Below, piece by piece: positions 48,587 to 57,657 of a stretch of 64,000 nucleotides of DNA; within the stretch, counting starts at the first letter, position 1; every line of letters begins with the position of its first letter. The stretch is from an uncultured Sulfitobacter sp. (GTDB taxonomy: Bacteria; Pseudomonadota; Alphaproteobacteria; Rhodobacterales; Rhodobacteraceae): positions 372,001 through 436,000 of the forward strand of contig CANLOQ010000003.1 in NCBI GenBank assembly GCA_947492925.1, written 5' to 3'. Made by a program: the position numbers and the translations under genes. Below the pieces are notes generated by a model that saw nothing but the letters and a program-made list of their open reading frames with translations, was not told the DNA's origin and searched no databases.

Positions 48587-49837
48587 CTATTGAAGCTCTC
48601 TTGCGTGAATTCCCAAAACGATCAGCGCAGGCCAGAGCAGGTAGGCTTCAATCTCGATATTTTCTCCAAACGACAGCAGAGTAAGTGTCATCATGATACC
48701 CAACGGCAAGCGCCCTCGAGGCCCCATTGCCGCGTCCCTCAGCGCCAAGGCGGTCTGCCAGACAAAGGGGACCAAAAGCGCCAAAAACCCGACCAGACCT
48801 TTGACGAACAACAACCCGTACCACGTATGATGGCTGCCGATTGGCATGTATTCCACAGCATGGCTGCCCGGCTGCACGGTGGCATGGCCAAACCAATAAC
48901 CATCATTCTGCCAGCGTTCTGTCGCAATGCGCTGCAAAGTTTCGCGCACGCGTGTGCTGTCTGCGCGCGCCCCTTTGAAGGCAGCGACCGCATCGGTTGC
49001 TGCTGTTGCAATCGCCGTTCCCAGAACCGACATCGACGCTGTAAAAGCAGCCAGAACCTGCCATGCCCATCCGCGCAGGATGAGTGGCAACAGGCGTGGG
49101 CCAATGGTACAGGCGACCAACCCCACCAAACCCATGCGCGACTTTGATGCAAAGATCATCACGATTCCTGCAGCCATCCCGATGCTGCGCCATTTGATGT
49201 TTTTCTCTTCCAGCGCAAACAACACCATTACGATACCAAGCAGCGCCGCGAACGGCGACCAAGGGGCGTAGAATTGCCACCGGGGCGTCCAGCTGGCCGG
49301 ATCCCATGTGAAGAAATAAACAGAAAAATATTCAGGACCTGGCCCGCCAACAGCTTTGAACGGTGAAGTGAAGATGCGTTCCGGCAGGCCGATATAGGGA
49401 GCCATCAGCAAGACTGGTGCGAGGATCAACGTCCACAGACCGACGACACATTGTGCCCGGATCAGGGTCTCGCGGCGGATCGGCAAGACGGCACCGGCCA
49501 AAGGGAACAGCGCCAGCAGCGCCCAGCCTTTGGCCCAGCCGATGGAGGATTTAATCGTCTTTACGGTGCCCAATCCCCAGTCCAGATGTCCAACCCAAAG
49601 CGCGATCAACATCACAAACATGCCGATCAGCCACCCCCAGATCACCGGGGGAATGCTGCCTGTTGCCTGCATGTCTTTGCGGACAGCCGGCCCAAGGTAG
49701 AGAACCAGCACAACCAATCCCGCCAGCACCCAAGCCAAAACAGGCCCGACGATATAAAGCGCACCCACTGCGTAGAAGGGCCATGTCAGAACAAGTGTTC
49801 GGTAGACCAGCCGCTCAATCGGGTTCTGGTCGATCAT
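48587..49837 (-). CDS. O-antigen ligase/Wzy-like polymerase membrane protein
   Basis: A 416-residue inner-membrane protein with about 10-12 hydrophobic helices and a large loop around GHATVQPGSHAVEYMPIGSHHTWYG, placed as in the Wzy/WaaL family (its HHTWYG resembles the histidine motif of that loop). It would polymerise or ligate undecaprenyl-linked repeat units at the periplasmic face. ATG 49837 overlaps the stop of the Wzz-like gene by four bases, an order (wzz then wzy) common in exopolysaccharide operons. Confidence 0.85.
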   Translation of the reverse strand: MIDQNPIERLVYRTLVLTWPFYAVGALYIVGPVLAWVLAGLVVLVLYLGPAVRKDMQATGSIPPVIWGWLIGMFVMLIALWVGHLDWGLGTVKTIKSSIGWAKGWALLALFPLAGAVLPIRRETLIRAQCVVGLWTLILAPVLLMAPYIGLPERIFTSPFKAVGGPGPEYFSVYFFTWDPASWTPRWQFYAPWSPFAALLGIVMVLFALEEKNIKWRSIGMAAGIVMIFASKSRMGLVGLVACTIGPRLLPLILRGWAWQVLAAFTASMSVLGTAIATAATDAVAAFKGARADSTRVRETLQRIATERWQNDGYWFGHATVQPGSHAVEYMPIGSHHTWYGLLFVKGLVGFLALLVPFVWQTALALRDAAMGPRGRLPLGIMMTLTLLSFGENIEIEAYLLWPALIVLGIHARELQ

Positions 49838-51273
49838 GACTGCGCACCGGGTTTGTTCATCAAGCGCGAGATCAGCGCAATTCGGATCCAACCCATCGCG
49901 AGGCTCATCAGAAGCATAAACGTGGCAGCAATACCTGCCATGATTGCCAATTTGCGATTGGGCGAAGACGGTTTGGTGGGCAGGGAGGGGTTCTCCAACA
50001 CCTGCACCAGCGGATAGGAGGCATAGACATCGGATTTGCTGGATTGAGCACGGGCAATGGCCGAGGCGAACAAGGCTTCAGCCACCGAAAAGTCACGCTC
50101 AAGATCCTGCATCCTGGCGGCGACAGGGGCGTAAGTCGCAAGCGCGATTTGGCTCTCTGCCTTCTGCACTTCCAGCGTCACCAGTTGCTCTTTCGCGCCG
50201 GACACTTCGACGTTCATGCGAACAAGCTCGGCCAGCAACTGCGCCCGCGCACCGTCAGGGGCCAGATCAAATCCACTGAGCGCTTTTGCATCCAAACCCG
50301 TCATCGACTGTGCATGTGACAAGGCCGCCGTTGCGGATCTGTCGCGCGCAGATTGGGCGGCCTGCATGCGGGGATGGCCGTTGCCATAGCGTGAGCTTGC
50401 TTCTGTCAGCGCAACTTCGCTGCGGGCGACTTCATCCAACAGGGCAACATATGCGCTGTCGGCAAACAGCTTGAGCGTGGCGGCCGCAACTGCTGCGTCC
50501 AACCCCAATTGCGCTTCAAGTGCGGCTGTTGCGGCGGCACGATCGCTCAGCAGGGCGCGTTGTTTGAGAATTTCCTCATCCAGCGCCAGATGGCGGTCCA
50601 GCAGCACATCGTATTGATCGACGGATAGCAGCCCCGTCGCAGTTTGCAACGCTTCAATCTGGGAACGCGTATCCGCAACAGAAGCGCGATAGTCCGAGAT
50701 GGCTTGCAGGCCGCTGTCTTGGCGCGTGTCCACCTCATCAGCGCGCAACGCGTCCAGTTCAGTAAAGAACGCGGCCAGAATGGCATCGCCTCGGGCCTGT
50801 GCCGCTTCTGGGGTGCGCCCCGTGGTTTCAAAATGGATCAGACTGGTTTGGTCCACCAGTCGCACACGCGGCTGGCCAAGTTCGGCGCGTTCTATGTTCA
50901 GCGAAGCTGCGGCAGCGTCCACAATACGGTCGGCACCCAACAGGCGCTTATAGGTCTCTGTCGGGCTGACCGCATTGCTGGCAAAGGCCGAATTTGCATA
51001 AGATGTCGCCTGGCCAATCCCGTTCACATTCATCGAAGCGGATGCGCCGGAACCGGGCATGATCAGCGATGTGGTGGAACGGTAGCTGAGCGGTGCTGTC
51101 TTGAGGTATCCCAACAACGGTGCCCAGATCAGTGTTGCACCCAGAACGCCCGTTGCCACGTAGCGCGGCAAGCGCTTTAGATCGCTCAGCTTGCCGCCCA
51201 TCACGACACGGCGCACGACGCCCCCTTTTGCGGGGCGGGCCTTGGGGGCGAATGGCAGGGTAAGTGTGATCAT
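49834..51273 (-). CDS. polysaccharide chain-length determinant (Wzz/GumC-like)
   Basis: A 479-residue polysaccharide co-polymerase. A helix at about residues 40-58 and a C-terminal helix (about 440-463, KLAIMAGIAATFMLLMSLAMGW) flank a long periplasmic, coiled-coil-rich domain; the Pro-rich segment PSLPTKPSSPNRK precedes the last helix as in the family. There is no tyrosine-kinase domain. It sets the length of polymer made by the neighbouring Wzy-like protein. A strong AAGGAG site precedes the ATG, and the palindrome CTATCCTTTCGGATAG lies 91 bases upstream. Confidence 0.88.
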   Translation of the reverse strand: MITLTLPFAPKARPAKGGVVRRVVMGGKLSDLKRLPRYVATGVLGATLIWAPLLGYLKTAPLSYRSTTSLIMPGSGASASMNVNGIGQATSYANSAFASNAVSPTETYKRLLGADRIVDAAAASLNIERAELGQPRVRLVDQTSLIHFETTGRTPEAAQARGDAILAAFFTELDALRADEVDTRQDSGLQAISDYRASVADTRSQIEALQTATGLLSVDQYDVLLDRHLALDEEILKQRALLSDRAAATAALEAQLGLDAAVAAATLKLFADSAYVALLDEVARSEVALTEASSRYGNGHPRMQAAQSARDRSATAALSHAQSMTGLDAKALSGFDLAPDGARAQLLAELVRMNVEVSGAKEQLVTLEVQKAESQIALATYAPVAARMQDLERDFSVAEALFASAIARAQSSKSDVYASYPLVQVLENPSLPTKPSSPNRKLAIMAGIAATFMLLMSLAMGWIRIALISRLMNKPGAQS

Positions 51274-51363
51274 CGGTTGGCTCCTTTGCCGATGATCTAT
51301 CTGTTTGCACGAGATAAATCATTTGGGCAGAGGGCCAGCTTGGGGGCGCATTTGGCGCAGGGC

Positions 51364-51379
51364 CTATCCTTTCGGATAG
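51364..51379. promoter_or_regulatory. palindromic candidate operator 1 (CTATCCTTTCGGATAG), upstream of the wzz-like gene
   Basis: Perfect inverted repeat with 6-base arms and a 4-base spacer in the 107-base gap between the response-regulator stop and the wzz-like start (91 bases upstream of that ATG). The same motif recurs at 54550-54565 and 58922-58937. Confidence 0.55.
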
Positions 51380-51380
51380 A

Positions 51381-51995
51381 TCAGAACAGACCTGCCTCGC
51401 GCGCGATCAGCGCCGCTTGGGTCCGGTTGGCTGCACCAACTTTGCGGTAGAGCGTTTTCACGTGCAGCTTGATCGTCGGTTCAGTGATGTCCAAATCGCG
51501 AGCGATTTCCTTGTTTGACTTCCCCTCGGTCAACCCTTTGAGAACCTGCAATTCACGGGGAGTCAGTTTTTCGGCCAATGCATTGGTCGGCACCTCTTCT
51601 ACGGCAGTCATAAAGTCGATCGGTGCGTATTGCTCTCCCATCGCCATAAACTTGACCGCGTTGACAAGCGATTTGGCGGGCAGTGATTTAGGCACGAAAC
51701 CTGCGGCCCCTGCTTCCAGCGCATCTTCGGCAATCTGGCGCGTCGCCTCGCCGGAGATCAGGGCAACCCGCTGGCCATCCTTCAAAGCAATTGCCGCGCG
51801 CAACCCTTCAAGACCGTTCATGCCGGGCATGTTGTAATCCAGCAGGATCAGATCGTAGGGCGCATCACTTTCGATCCGCGCACAGGCTTCTTGAAACGTG
51901 CCAGCGCTGGCTGTCTCCATCCGGCCTTCGCCTTCAAGGAACATGACAAGCGTGTCGCGCAGCAGGTCGTGGTCGTCAGCTATCAATACTCTCAT
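51381..51995 (-). CDS. LuxR/NarL-type response regulator of the polysaccharide locus
   Basis: A 204-residue two-domain regulator: receiver with VLIADDHDLLRD and phospho-acceptor Asp53 (LLDYNMPGMNG), Lys in GFVPKSLP, then a LuxR helix-turn-helix (LTPRELQVLKGLTEGKSNKEI, TEPTIKLHVKTLYRKVG). It lies between the wzz-like gene and the divergent wecG-type gene, in the middle of the locus, so it is the natural candidate to bind the repeated palindromes. The hybrid kinase at 55156 is a likely partner. An AAGGAC site precedes the ATG. Confidence 0.93.
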   Translation of the reverse strand: MRVLIADDHDLLRDTLVMFLEGEGRMETASAGTFQEACARIESDAPYDLILLDYNMPGMNGLEGLRAAIALKDGQRVALISGEATRQIAEDALEAGAAGFVPKSLPAKSLVNAVKFMAMGEQYAPIDFMTAVEEVPTNALAEKLTPRELQVLKGLTEGKSNKEIARDLDITEPTIKLHVKTLYRKVGAANRTQAALIAREAGLF

Positions 51996-52072
51996 TATCA
52001 GTCCTTTGAACGATGACTCATTCTAGCGCCAGAATGTGGTGGTTCAAAGGCGCAAGTCGCAGAGAAATCGGG

Positions 52073-52096
52073 CTATCGCATCCTCCAAATGGATAG
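52073..52096. promoter_or_regulatory. degenerate relative of the CTATCC/GGATAG motif upstream of the wecG-type gene
   Basis: CTATC at 52073 and GGATAG at 52091-52096 face each other, with ATCC at 52080-52083 between them. The arms are present but the spacing is not the 4 bases of the perfect copies. It lies 150 bases upstream of the glycosyltransferase start and 78 bases upstream of the response regulator. Confidence 0.25.
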
Positions 52097-52245
52097 GTCT
52101 AGTCCTTCTAAGGCGCGCGGGCGGGTCCATTGTAGGTGGCGTGCCATCCATCCGTGCCGCAGACCTGTCCGCCCGCTCGGTTGCGCCAAGCAGTTGTTTT
52201 CGTTGATCAACAGGCCAACACATCTGATCAACAAGGACTGCTGCC

Positions 52246-53625
52246 ATGACATATCTTCCAACCTTCGACGGCCCGTTTACACCCGCAGACACACTGCGCG
52301 AAACCTACCTGCCCAGCCTGCGCGCAACACTGGTTGACGCGACCACACCCGAGACAATCGCCACGCTTTTGGCTCCCGGGCGCCGGCGCGTTAACTTTAT
52401 GAATGCCCACTGCTTCAACGTAATGGCGCAGAACCGCCAATATGCGGCGGCTGTTCACAGCGCTGATTTTCTGCTGCCCGACGGCATTGGTGTTGCGCTT
52501 GCGGCCAAGATGACGGGGCACGACCTCACGGCAAATCTGAACGGCACCGACTTTATTCCTGCGCTGCTTAAAGAAGCAGCCAAATTGGGCAAGTCTGTCT
52601 ATCTGTTCGGCGGCACGCCCGGAACGGCGGACAAGGCTGCTGATACCTTGATCCATAACATCCCCGACCTGCGAATTGCAGGAACGCGCGATGGATTTGA
52701 CCAAGCGCAGAACGACGCTGAGATCATCGCAGACATCAATGCCAGCGGTGCAGATATCGTATTGGTTGCTTTGGGCGTCCCGATGCAGGAGCTGTGGTTG
52801 CACCGCAATGCACCCTATCTCGATGCAGACCTGACAATGGGCGTCGGCGCGGCTCTCGACTTCTTTGCTGGTAATGTGACCCGGGCCCCGTCAATTGTCC
52901 GCAAGGCGAATTGCGAATGGGTCTGGCGTCTGGCACAAGAGCCGCGCCGTTTGGCCAAACGCTACCTGCAGGGCAACTTCAGCTTTCTGGCCCGTGCCGC
53001 CAAAAACACCGCAGGCACGTTGACCACCGCATCCGTTGCAAACCGTATCCTCGACATCACCGTATCCACTGCGGCACTGGTCCTGCTGTCGCCCCTCCTC
53101 GCGTTGACAGCTTTGGCGATCAAGGCCGAAAGCAAGGGCCCCGCGATTTTTACCCAAACCCGCATTGGCAAGAACGGTCGCCCTTTCACGATGATCAAGT
53201 TCCGCTCGATGGTGACAAACGCAGAAGCAATGCGCGCCGAAGTGCTGGCACAGTCAGACCGCGAAGGCATCTGTTTTAAATCCAAATCCGACCCTCGCAT
53301 CACCCGCGTTGGCCGTTTCATCCGCCGCACCTCCATTGATGAACTGCCGCAGATTGTGAACGTGCTGCGTGGGGAAATGTCGATTGTCGGACCGCGCCCC
53401 GCCCTGCCCTCCGAAGTTGACGTCTACCCCAAGCACGCCTTTGGCCGCTTGACGGTCAAGCCCGGTATCACAGGGGTGTGGCAAGTGTCCGGACGGGCTG
53501 ACGTAGGCTTTGAGCAGATGATCGAAATGGATCTTGCCTATGCCAACACCCGTAACGTGTTTCTCGATCTGATCCTCATCGGCATGACATTCCGCGCAGT
53601 CCTCAGTGGCCGTGGCGCACACTAA
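52246..53625 (+). CDS. WecG/TagA glycosyltransferase fused to a polyprenyl phosphoglycosyltransferase
   Basis: A 459-residue fusion. Residues about 30-240 are a WecG/TagA/CpsF (GT26) glycosyltransferase (NFMNAHCFNVMAQN, DFLLPDGIGVALAAKM, VYLFGGTPGTADKAA, LVALGVPMQELWL). Residues about 265-459 are a WcaJ/PglC-type bacterial sugar transferase: one hydrophobic segment (ILDITVSTAALVLLSPLLAL), FTMIKFRSM, the catalytic Asp-Glu pair in SIDELPQI, and SIVGPRPALPSEV. The PGT half would load the first sugar phosphate on undecaprenyl phosphate; the GT26 half would add the second sugar. One chain may thus start the repeat unit. An AAGGA site precedes the ATG. Confidence 0.92.
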   Translation: MTYLPTFDGPFTPADTLRETYLPSLRATLVDATTPETIATLLAPGRRRVNFMNAHCFNVMAQNRQYAAAVHSADFLLPDGIGVALAAKMTGHDLTANLNGTDFIPALLKEAAKLGKSVYLFGGTPGTADKAADTLIHNIPDLRIAGTRDGFDQAQNDAEIIADINASGADIVLVALGVPMQELWLHRNAPYLDADLTMGVGAALDFFAGNVTRAPSIVRKANCEWVWRLAQEPRRLAKRYLQGNFSFLARAAKNTAGTLTTASVANRILDITVSTAALVLLSPLLALTALAIKAESKGPAIFTQTRIGKNGRPFTMIKFRSMVTNAEAMRAEVLAQSDREGICFKSKSDPRITRVGRFIRRTSIDELPQIVNVLRGEMSIVGPRPALPSEVDVYPKHAFGRLTVKPGITGVWQVSGRADVGFEQMIEMDLAYANTRNVFLDLILIGMTFRAVLSGRGAH

Positions 53626-53652
53626 CCCCACCTCATTCAAGGAACCAAAGAC

Positions 53653-54540
53653 ATGACACATATCCGCACCGCCGTTTTCCCTGTCGCTGGCATGGGCACC
53701 CGTTTTTTACCGGCAACCAAGTCGATCCCAAAAGAGATGCTGCCATTGGTCGACCGCCCTTTGATCCAATACGCGGTGGATGAAGCCCGCAAAGCAGGGA
53801 TTGAGGAGTTCATCTTTGTCTCTGCTGCCGGCAAAGGCGCGTTGGAAGACTACTTTGACACTGCCGCCGCGTTGGAAATGCAGTTGAAGGCGAAAAGCAA
53901 AACCGCAGCCCTGGAGGCACTGGCCCCCACACGTATGCCGGAAGGCGCGTTGACAATTTTGCGACAGGCGCAGCCGCTGGGCTTGGGTCATGCTGTGCGG
54001 CAGGCAAAACGTCTGGTCGGGGACGCACCCTTTGCCGTTCTGTTGCCAGATGACGTTATCCTTCATGAGGCGGGCGCGCTGGCGCAGATGGTTGAAGCGC
54101 ACCGCAGCCAAGGTGGCCACATGGTTGCAACGATGGATGTGCCTCGCGCTGCTGTTTCATCTTACGGCGTATTGGACGTGAGCCAGCAGAAAGGGCGCAT
54201 TGCGCATGCCCGTGGTCTGGTTGAAAAACCACGGCCTGAGGTTGCGCCCTCAACACAAGCTATCGTCGGCCGCTACATCCTTGAGCCGTCAATTTTCGAA
54301 CGCCTTGATGCCCTTGGTCCCGGTGCTGGCGGTGAATTGCAACTGACCGATGCCATCAACGCGGACGTAAAGACCGCAGGCGTGACCGGCTATCAGTTCG
54401 AAGGCGAGCGCTTTGATTGTGGCTCTGTTCAGGGTTTCGTGCAAGCCACCGCTGCCTTTGCGATGGCGCGGGGCGATCTGGGCGCTGATTTCATGGCTTT
54501 CATAGAGGCGCGGAAAAGCAATTTGAAAATAGCGGCTTAA
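53653..54540 (+). CDS. galU: UTP-glucose-1-phosphate uridylyltransferase
   Basis: A 295-residue GalU: the nucleotide-binding N-terminus AVFPVAGMGTRFLPATKSIPKEM, LLPDDVI, GELQLTDAI and a late Cys/Gly segment (ERFDCGSVQGFVQA). It makes UDP-glucose for exopolysaccharide synthesis. AAGGA lies 11 bases upstream of the ATG. It follows the fusion gene by 27 bases, so the two are cotranscribed. Confidence 0.96.
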   Translation: MTHIRTAVFPVAGMGTRFLPATKSIPKEMLPLVDRPLIQYAVDEARKAGIEEFIFVSAAGKGALEDYFDTAAALEMQLKAKSKTAALEALAPTRMPEGALTILRQAQPLGLGHAVRQAKRLVGDAPFAVLLPDDVILHEAGALAQMVEAHRSQGGHMVATMDVPRAAVSSYGVLDVSQQKGRIAHARGLVEKPRPEVAPSTQAIVGRYILEPSIFERLDALGPGAGGELQLTDAINADVKTAGVTGYQFEGERFDCGSVQGFVQATAAFAMARGDLGADFMAFIEARKSNLKIAA

Positions 54541-54547
54541 CAACAAA

Positions 54548-54567
54548 CCCTATCCCAAAGGATAGGG
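54548..54567. promoter_or_regulatory. palindromic candidate operator 2 (CCCTATCCCAAAGGATAGGG)
   Basis: A perfect 20-base palindrome with 8-base arms and a 4-base spacer, 8 bases after the galU stop and 76 bases before the next start codon. An extra half-site GGATAG is at 54606-54611. No T-run follows, so an operator is more likely than a terminator. Confidence 0.55.
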
Positions 54568-54642
54568 ACATATCCCGATACCCCAATGCGCCTGCGGTCG
54601 CTTTTGGATAGGAGGGGTAAAAGATCGTTCAGGAGACACATC

Positions 54643-55119
54643 ATGCTTGCCCGTATTCAAACGTTTTTCATCGCTTTGGGATTGGTCCTTGGCCTTGGCA
54701 CATCTGCTCAGGCCGGGGACACGCTGCTTACCTTAACCTACGACGGTGAGACCCGCAGTTTTGACCGAGCGGCCCTTGAAGACCTTGGCCTTGAGGTGAT
54801 CGAGACCACGACAATCTGGACCGAAGGCATGCAGACGTTCGAGGGTGTGTCCCTTGCACGTCTGGTACAGGAGATTGGGGCGCAGGACGGGAAATTGCTG
54901 GCCACGGCGATCAACGACTACACCGTCGAAATCCCGATGGCCGATGCAGTAGAAAACGGCCCGATCCTTGCAATGATGCTGAATGGCGCAGAAATGTCCG
55001 TGCGTGCCAAAGGCCCCCTGTGGATTGTTTATCCCTATGACGCAAATGCCGACTATCGCACCGAGGTCATCTATTCGCGCAGCATCTGGCAACTCGACAG
55101 AATAGAAGTGCTCCAGTAA
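54643..55119 (+). CDS. small secreted SUOX-fold (molybdopterin-binding-like) protein
   Basis: A 158-residue protein with a signal peptide cut near residue 24 (LGTSAQA/GDT). The mature part resembles the oxidoreductase molybdopterin-binding (SUOX) domain, for example TFEGVSLARLVQEIGAQDG, INDYTVEIPMADA and GPLWIVYPYD. The mature protein has no cysteine at all, so the Cys that ligates molybdenum in SUOX enzymes is missing and catalysis is unlikely. With the membrane kinase encoded 36 bases downstream, a periplasmic ligand-sensing partner is a reasonable inference. An AGGAG site precedes ATG 54643; a further upstream frame adds a non-conserved basic leader. Confidence 0.8.
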   Translation: MLARIQTFFIALGLVLGLGTSAQAGDTLLTLTYDGETRSFDRAALEDLGLEVIETTTIWTEGMQTFEGVSLARLVQEIGAQDGKLLATAINDYTVEIPMADAVENGPILAMMLNGAEMSVRAKGPLWIVYPYDANADYRTEVIYSRSIWQLDRIEVLQ

Positions 55120-55155
55120 TCCCTCAGGGAATAGCCCGAAGCAGCAGGAGTTGAC

Positions 55156-57657
55156 GTGGCAAGAGCCCGCTACATGCGCAGAAAAACCGGCCGGACATTT
55201 ATTGTCTTGGCCGGTCTTGTCGTTGCTATGGCAATTGCGTTTCTGACGTGGAATGTCAGCCGCGAAATTGAAGAACTAAGCTCAGCCAGTTCAGACAATG
55301 TGCAATGGTCGCTGTCCCAGACGGAAGTGGAGTTTCAGGAGTTTGCAAACAGGATCAGGATCGGTGCCGATCTGGCAGGCATCCGGCGCCGATTTGATAT
55401 CTTTTACAGCAGGATAAACACGGTTTCTCAAGCTCAGGTCTTTGAGGAATTGCGCGCCGATGATGAATTTCGCACCACCCTTCAAAACATTCAGGATTGG
55501 CTGGAAAAGACCGTTCCATTTATCGATGCCAGCGATGTGGAGCTGACGGGAAATCTATCCAGGCTTGCCAGCCTCGTTCAGGACATTCGCCCAGATGTGC
55601 GCAAGCTGTCCAATTCCGGGCTTAACATTTTTGCGCAAAACGCCGATCAGCAGCGCGCTGATGTGGCGTCAACAATGACTGAACTTGCGCTGGCCTTGGC
55701 TGCCTTGATCGCCGCGCTTGGGCTTTCTGTACTATATCTGGTGCGGCTTAATGATCAGATGCGTCGTCAGGAACGTGTACAGCGTCAGACAGCCGCGCGG
55801 ATGAGCACAGTCATCAACACATCACTGGACGGCGTGATCGTCAGTGACGATGCAGGCCATATCATCGAATTCAGCCCAGCCGCAGAAGAGATTTTCGGCC
55901 ATCGCGCTGAAGACGTGGTCGGACATGAGTTGGGGGCAATTATCATACCTGACCATATGCGTGCCGGCCATGATGCTGGTATGGAGCGGATGCGAAAAGG
56001 CGGCGAGAAACGCGTGGTGGGCAAAGGCCGCGTACAGCTGGAAGCCAAACGGGCTGACGGATCCATCTTCCCTGTGGAACTTGCCATTCAATCGGCAGTG
56101 ACGGAAAACGGTGATATCTTTATCGCCTTCCTGCGCGACGTCACGCAGCAAAAGGTGGCCGAGGCCGAACTTGTCGATGCCCGCGACAAAGCCATCGCAG
56201 GAGAGAAAAGCCGTTCGGAATTTCTGGCCACAATGAGCCATGAAATACGAACCCCGTTAAATGGATTGCTTGGCAACCTCAGCCTGCTGCGCGACACCGC
56301 ACTGAGCAGCAAACAAGACACCTACTTACGCAACATGGAAACCTCTGGCCGGTTATTGTTGAGCCATGTCTCTGACGTACTGGACATTACGCGTTACGAT
56401 TCAGGCAAGGTCAGCGTGACCCTTGAACCGATGAACGTGTCCGACCTGCTGCAAGATATCATCGACAGCCAAAGCGGCATGGCCTCCACACAGGAAACCA
56501 CACTAGATTGGGGCTGGGACGGCCCTGCACAGCATTGGATCACATCGGACAGTGACCGTTTGCAGCATATCCTGATGAACCTGATCGGCAATGCGGTGAA
56601 ATTCACCAAACGCGGTCGCGTATCTGTCACCGCCAGTTGGCACAGCGACGAGATGACGTTCGAAATTGAAGATACAGGCGTGGGAATCCCCGAAGATATA
56701 CAGGACCGCATCTTCGATGACTTCGTGACCGGCAACGCCGCCTATGACCGCGACGTCGGGGGTACCGGATTAGGCTTAAGCATTGCAAAGCGGTTTGTTG
56801 ACGTGCTGGGCGGTGAGATAATGGTGGCAAGCGCGCTTGGCGTGGGCAGTACCTTTCGCGTTGTTGTGCCTGCCAAAGCTGCCGAAGCTGCTTCAAAGCC
56901 CGAAGATAAGGTAGAAGGACGTGCCACCGCCCCCTCCCTGCGTGTGCTGGTTGTGGAAGACAACGAAATCAACAGGTTTGTCGTGCGCGAGATGCTGCAA
57001 GCTGACGGGCATGAGGTAAGCGAAGCTCATGATGGTCAACAAGGTGTCGATATGGCCGCTGCTGAACGGTTTGATCTGATCCTGATGGACATCAGCATGC
57101 CCGTGCTGGATGGACGCAGCGCCACACGTCACATCAGGCAAGGCAACGGCGCGTCCCGAAATGCGCGTATCGTGGCGCTGACTGCAAATGTGATGCCGTC
57201 AGAACGGGATGATTTTCTGGCCCAGGGGATGAACGGTGTCTTGACCAAACCGCTGAGAAAATCGGACCTGCGGGCAGTGCTTGGGCATCAGGAAAGCACG
57301 GCAACCACAGGAACCTCTACCTTGATCGATCGTACGCATAATGCGGAAACCTACGAAGTTATCGGTGCCGAAAACTATCCGAAGTTGCTGGACCGTTACA
57401 GCGCGGAAGCCGAGACTTTGATCGAATGGCTCCAATCAGATGCACGTTTGGATCGTAACGACATTGCAGCGGAAGTGCATAAGATCGCAGGCAATGCCGC
57501 CTTGTTCGGGGCTACCGCTTTTCGGGATGCGCTGGTGTTGATCGAACGCTCCGCGAAAGCGGGTGAGGATGTGGCAATGACGGCCGCGATTGCCACGCTT
57601 CCCGACATCTGGAAGCGCAGCAAAGCGGCATTGGCCGAAGTCGCCTCTAAGGAATGA
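55156..57657 (+). CDS. membrane hybrid histidine kinase with PAS, receiver and HPt domains
   Basis: An 833-residue sensor. Transmembrane helices at about 12-32 and 176-196 enclose a 140-residue periplasmic, helical domain. A PAS domain (about 212-335, MSTVINTSLDGVIVSDDAGH), HisKA (His362, SHEIRTPLNG), an ATPase domain (NLIGNAVKFTKRG; GTGLGLSIAK), a receiver (Asp645, LMDISMPVLDG) and a C-terminal HPt (His775, EVHKIAGNAALFGA) follow. The complete phosphorelay in one chain can pass phosphate to a separate regulator, most likely the LuxR-type one at 51381-51995. The start is GTG 55156, five bases after AGGAG. Cotranscribed with the SUOX-fold protein. The stop overlaps the convergent export gene by 11 bases. 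Confidence 0.93.
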   Translation: MARARYMRRKTGRTFIVLAGLVVAMAIAFLTWNVSREIEELSSASSDNVQWSLSQTEVEFQEFANRIRIGADLAGIRRRFDIFYSRINTVSQAQVFEELRADDEFRTTLQNIQDWLEKTVPFIDASDVELTGNLSRLASLVQDIRPDVRKLSNSGLNIFAQNADQQRADVASTMTELALALAALIAALGLSVLYLVRLNDQMRRQERVQRQTAARMSTVINTSLDGVIVSDDAGHIIEFSPAAEEIFGHRAEDVVGHELGAIIIPDHMRAGHDAGMERMRKGGEKRVVGKGRVQLEAKRADGSIFPVELAIQSAVTENGDIFIAFLRDVTQQKVAEAELVDARDKAIAGEKSRSEFLATMSHEIRTPLNGLLGNLSLLRDTALSSKQDTYLRNMETSGRLLLSHVSDVLDITRYDSGKVSVTLEPMNVSDLLQDIIDSQSGMASTQETTLDWGWDGPAQHWITSDSDRLQHILMNLIGNAVKFTKRGRVSVTASWHSDEMTFEIEDTGVGIPEDIQDRIFDDFVTGNAAYDRDVGGTGLGLSIAKRFVDVLGGEIMVASALGVGSTFRVVVPAKAAEAASKPEDKVEGRATAPSLRVLVVEDNEINRFVVREMLQADGHEVSEAHDGQQGVDMAAAERFDLILMDISMPVLDGRSATRHIRQGNGASRNARIVALTANVMPSERDDFLAQGMNGVLTKPLRKSDLRAVLGHQESTATTGTSTLIDRTHNAETYEVIGAENYPKLLDRYSAEAETLIEWLQSDARLDRNDIAAEVHKIAGNAALFGATAFRDALVLIERSAKAGEDVAMTAAIATLPDIWKRSKAALAEVASKE

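Noticed and set aside
54548-54567. galU terminator
   Set aside because: The palindrome has a good stem but no T-run, and its core recurs upstream of other genes of the locus, so an operator reading is preferred.
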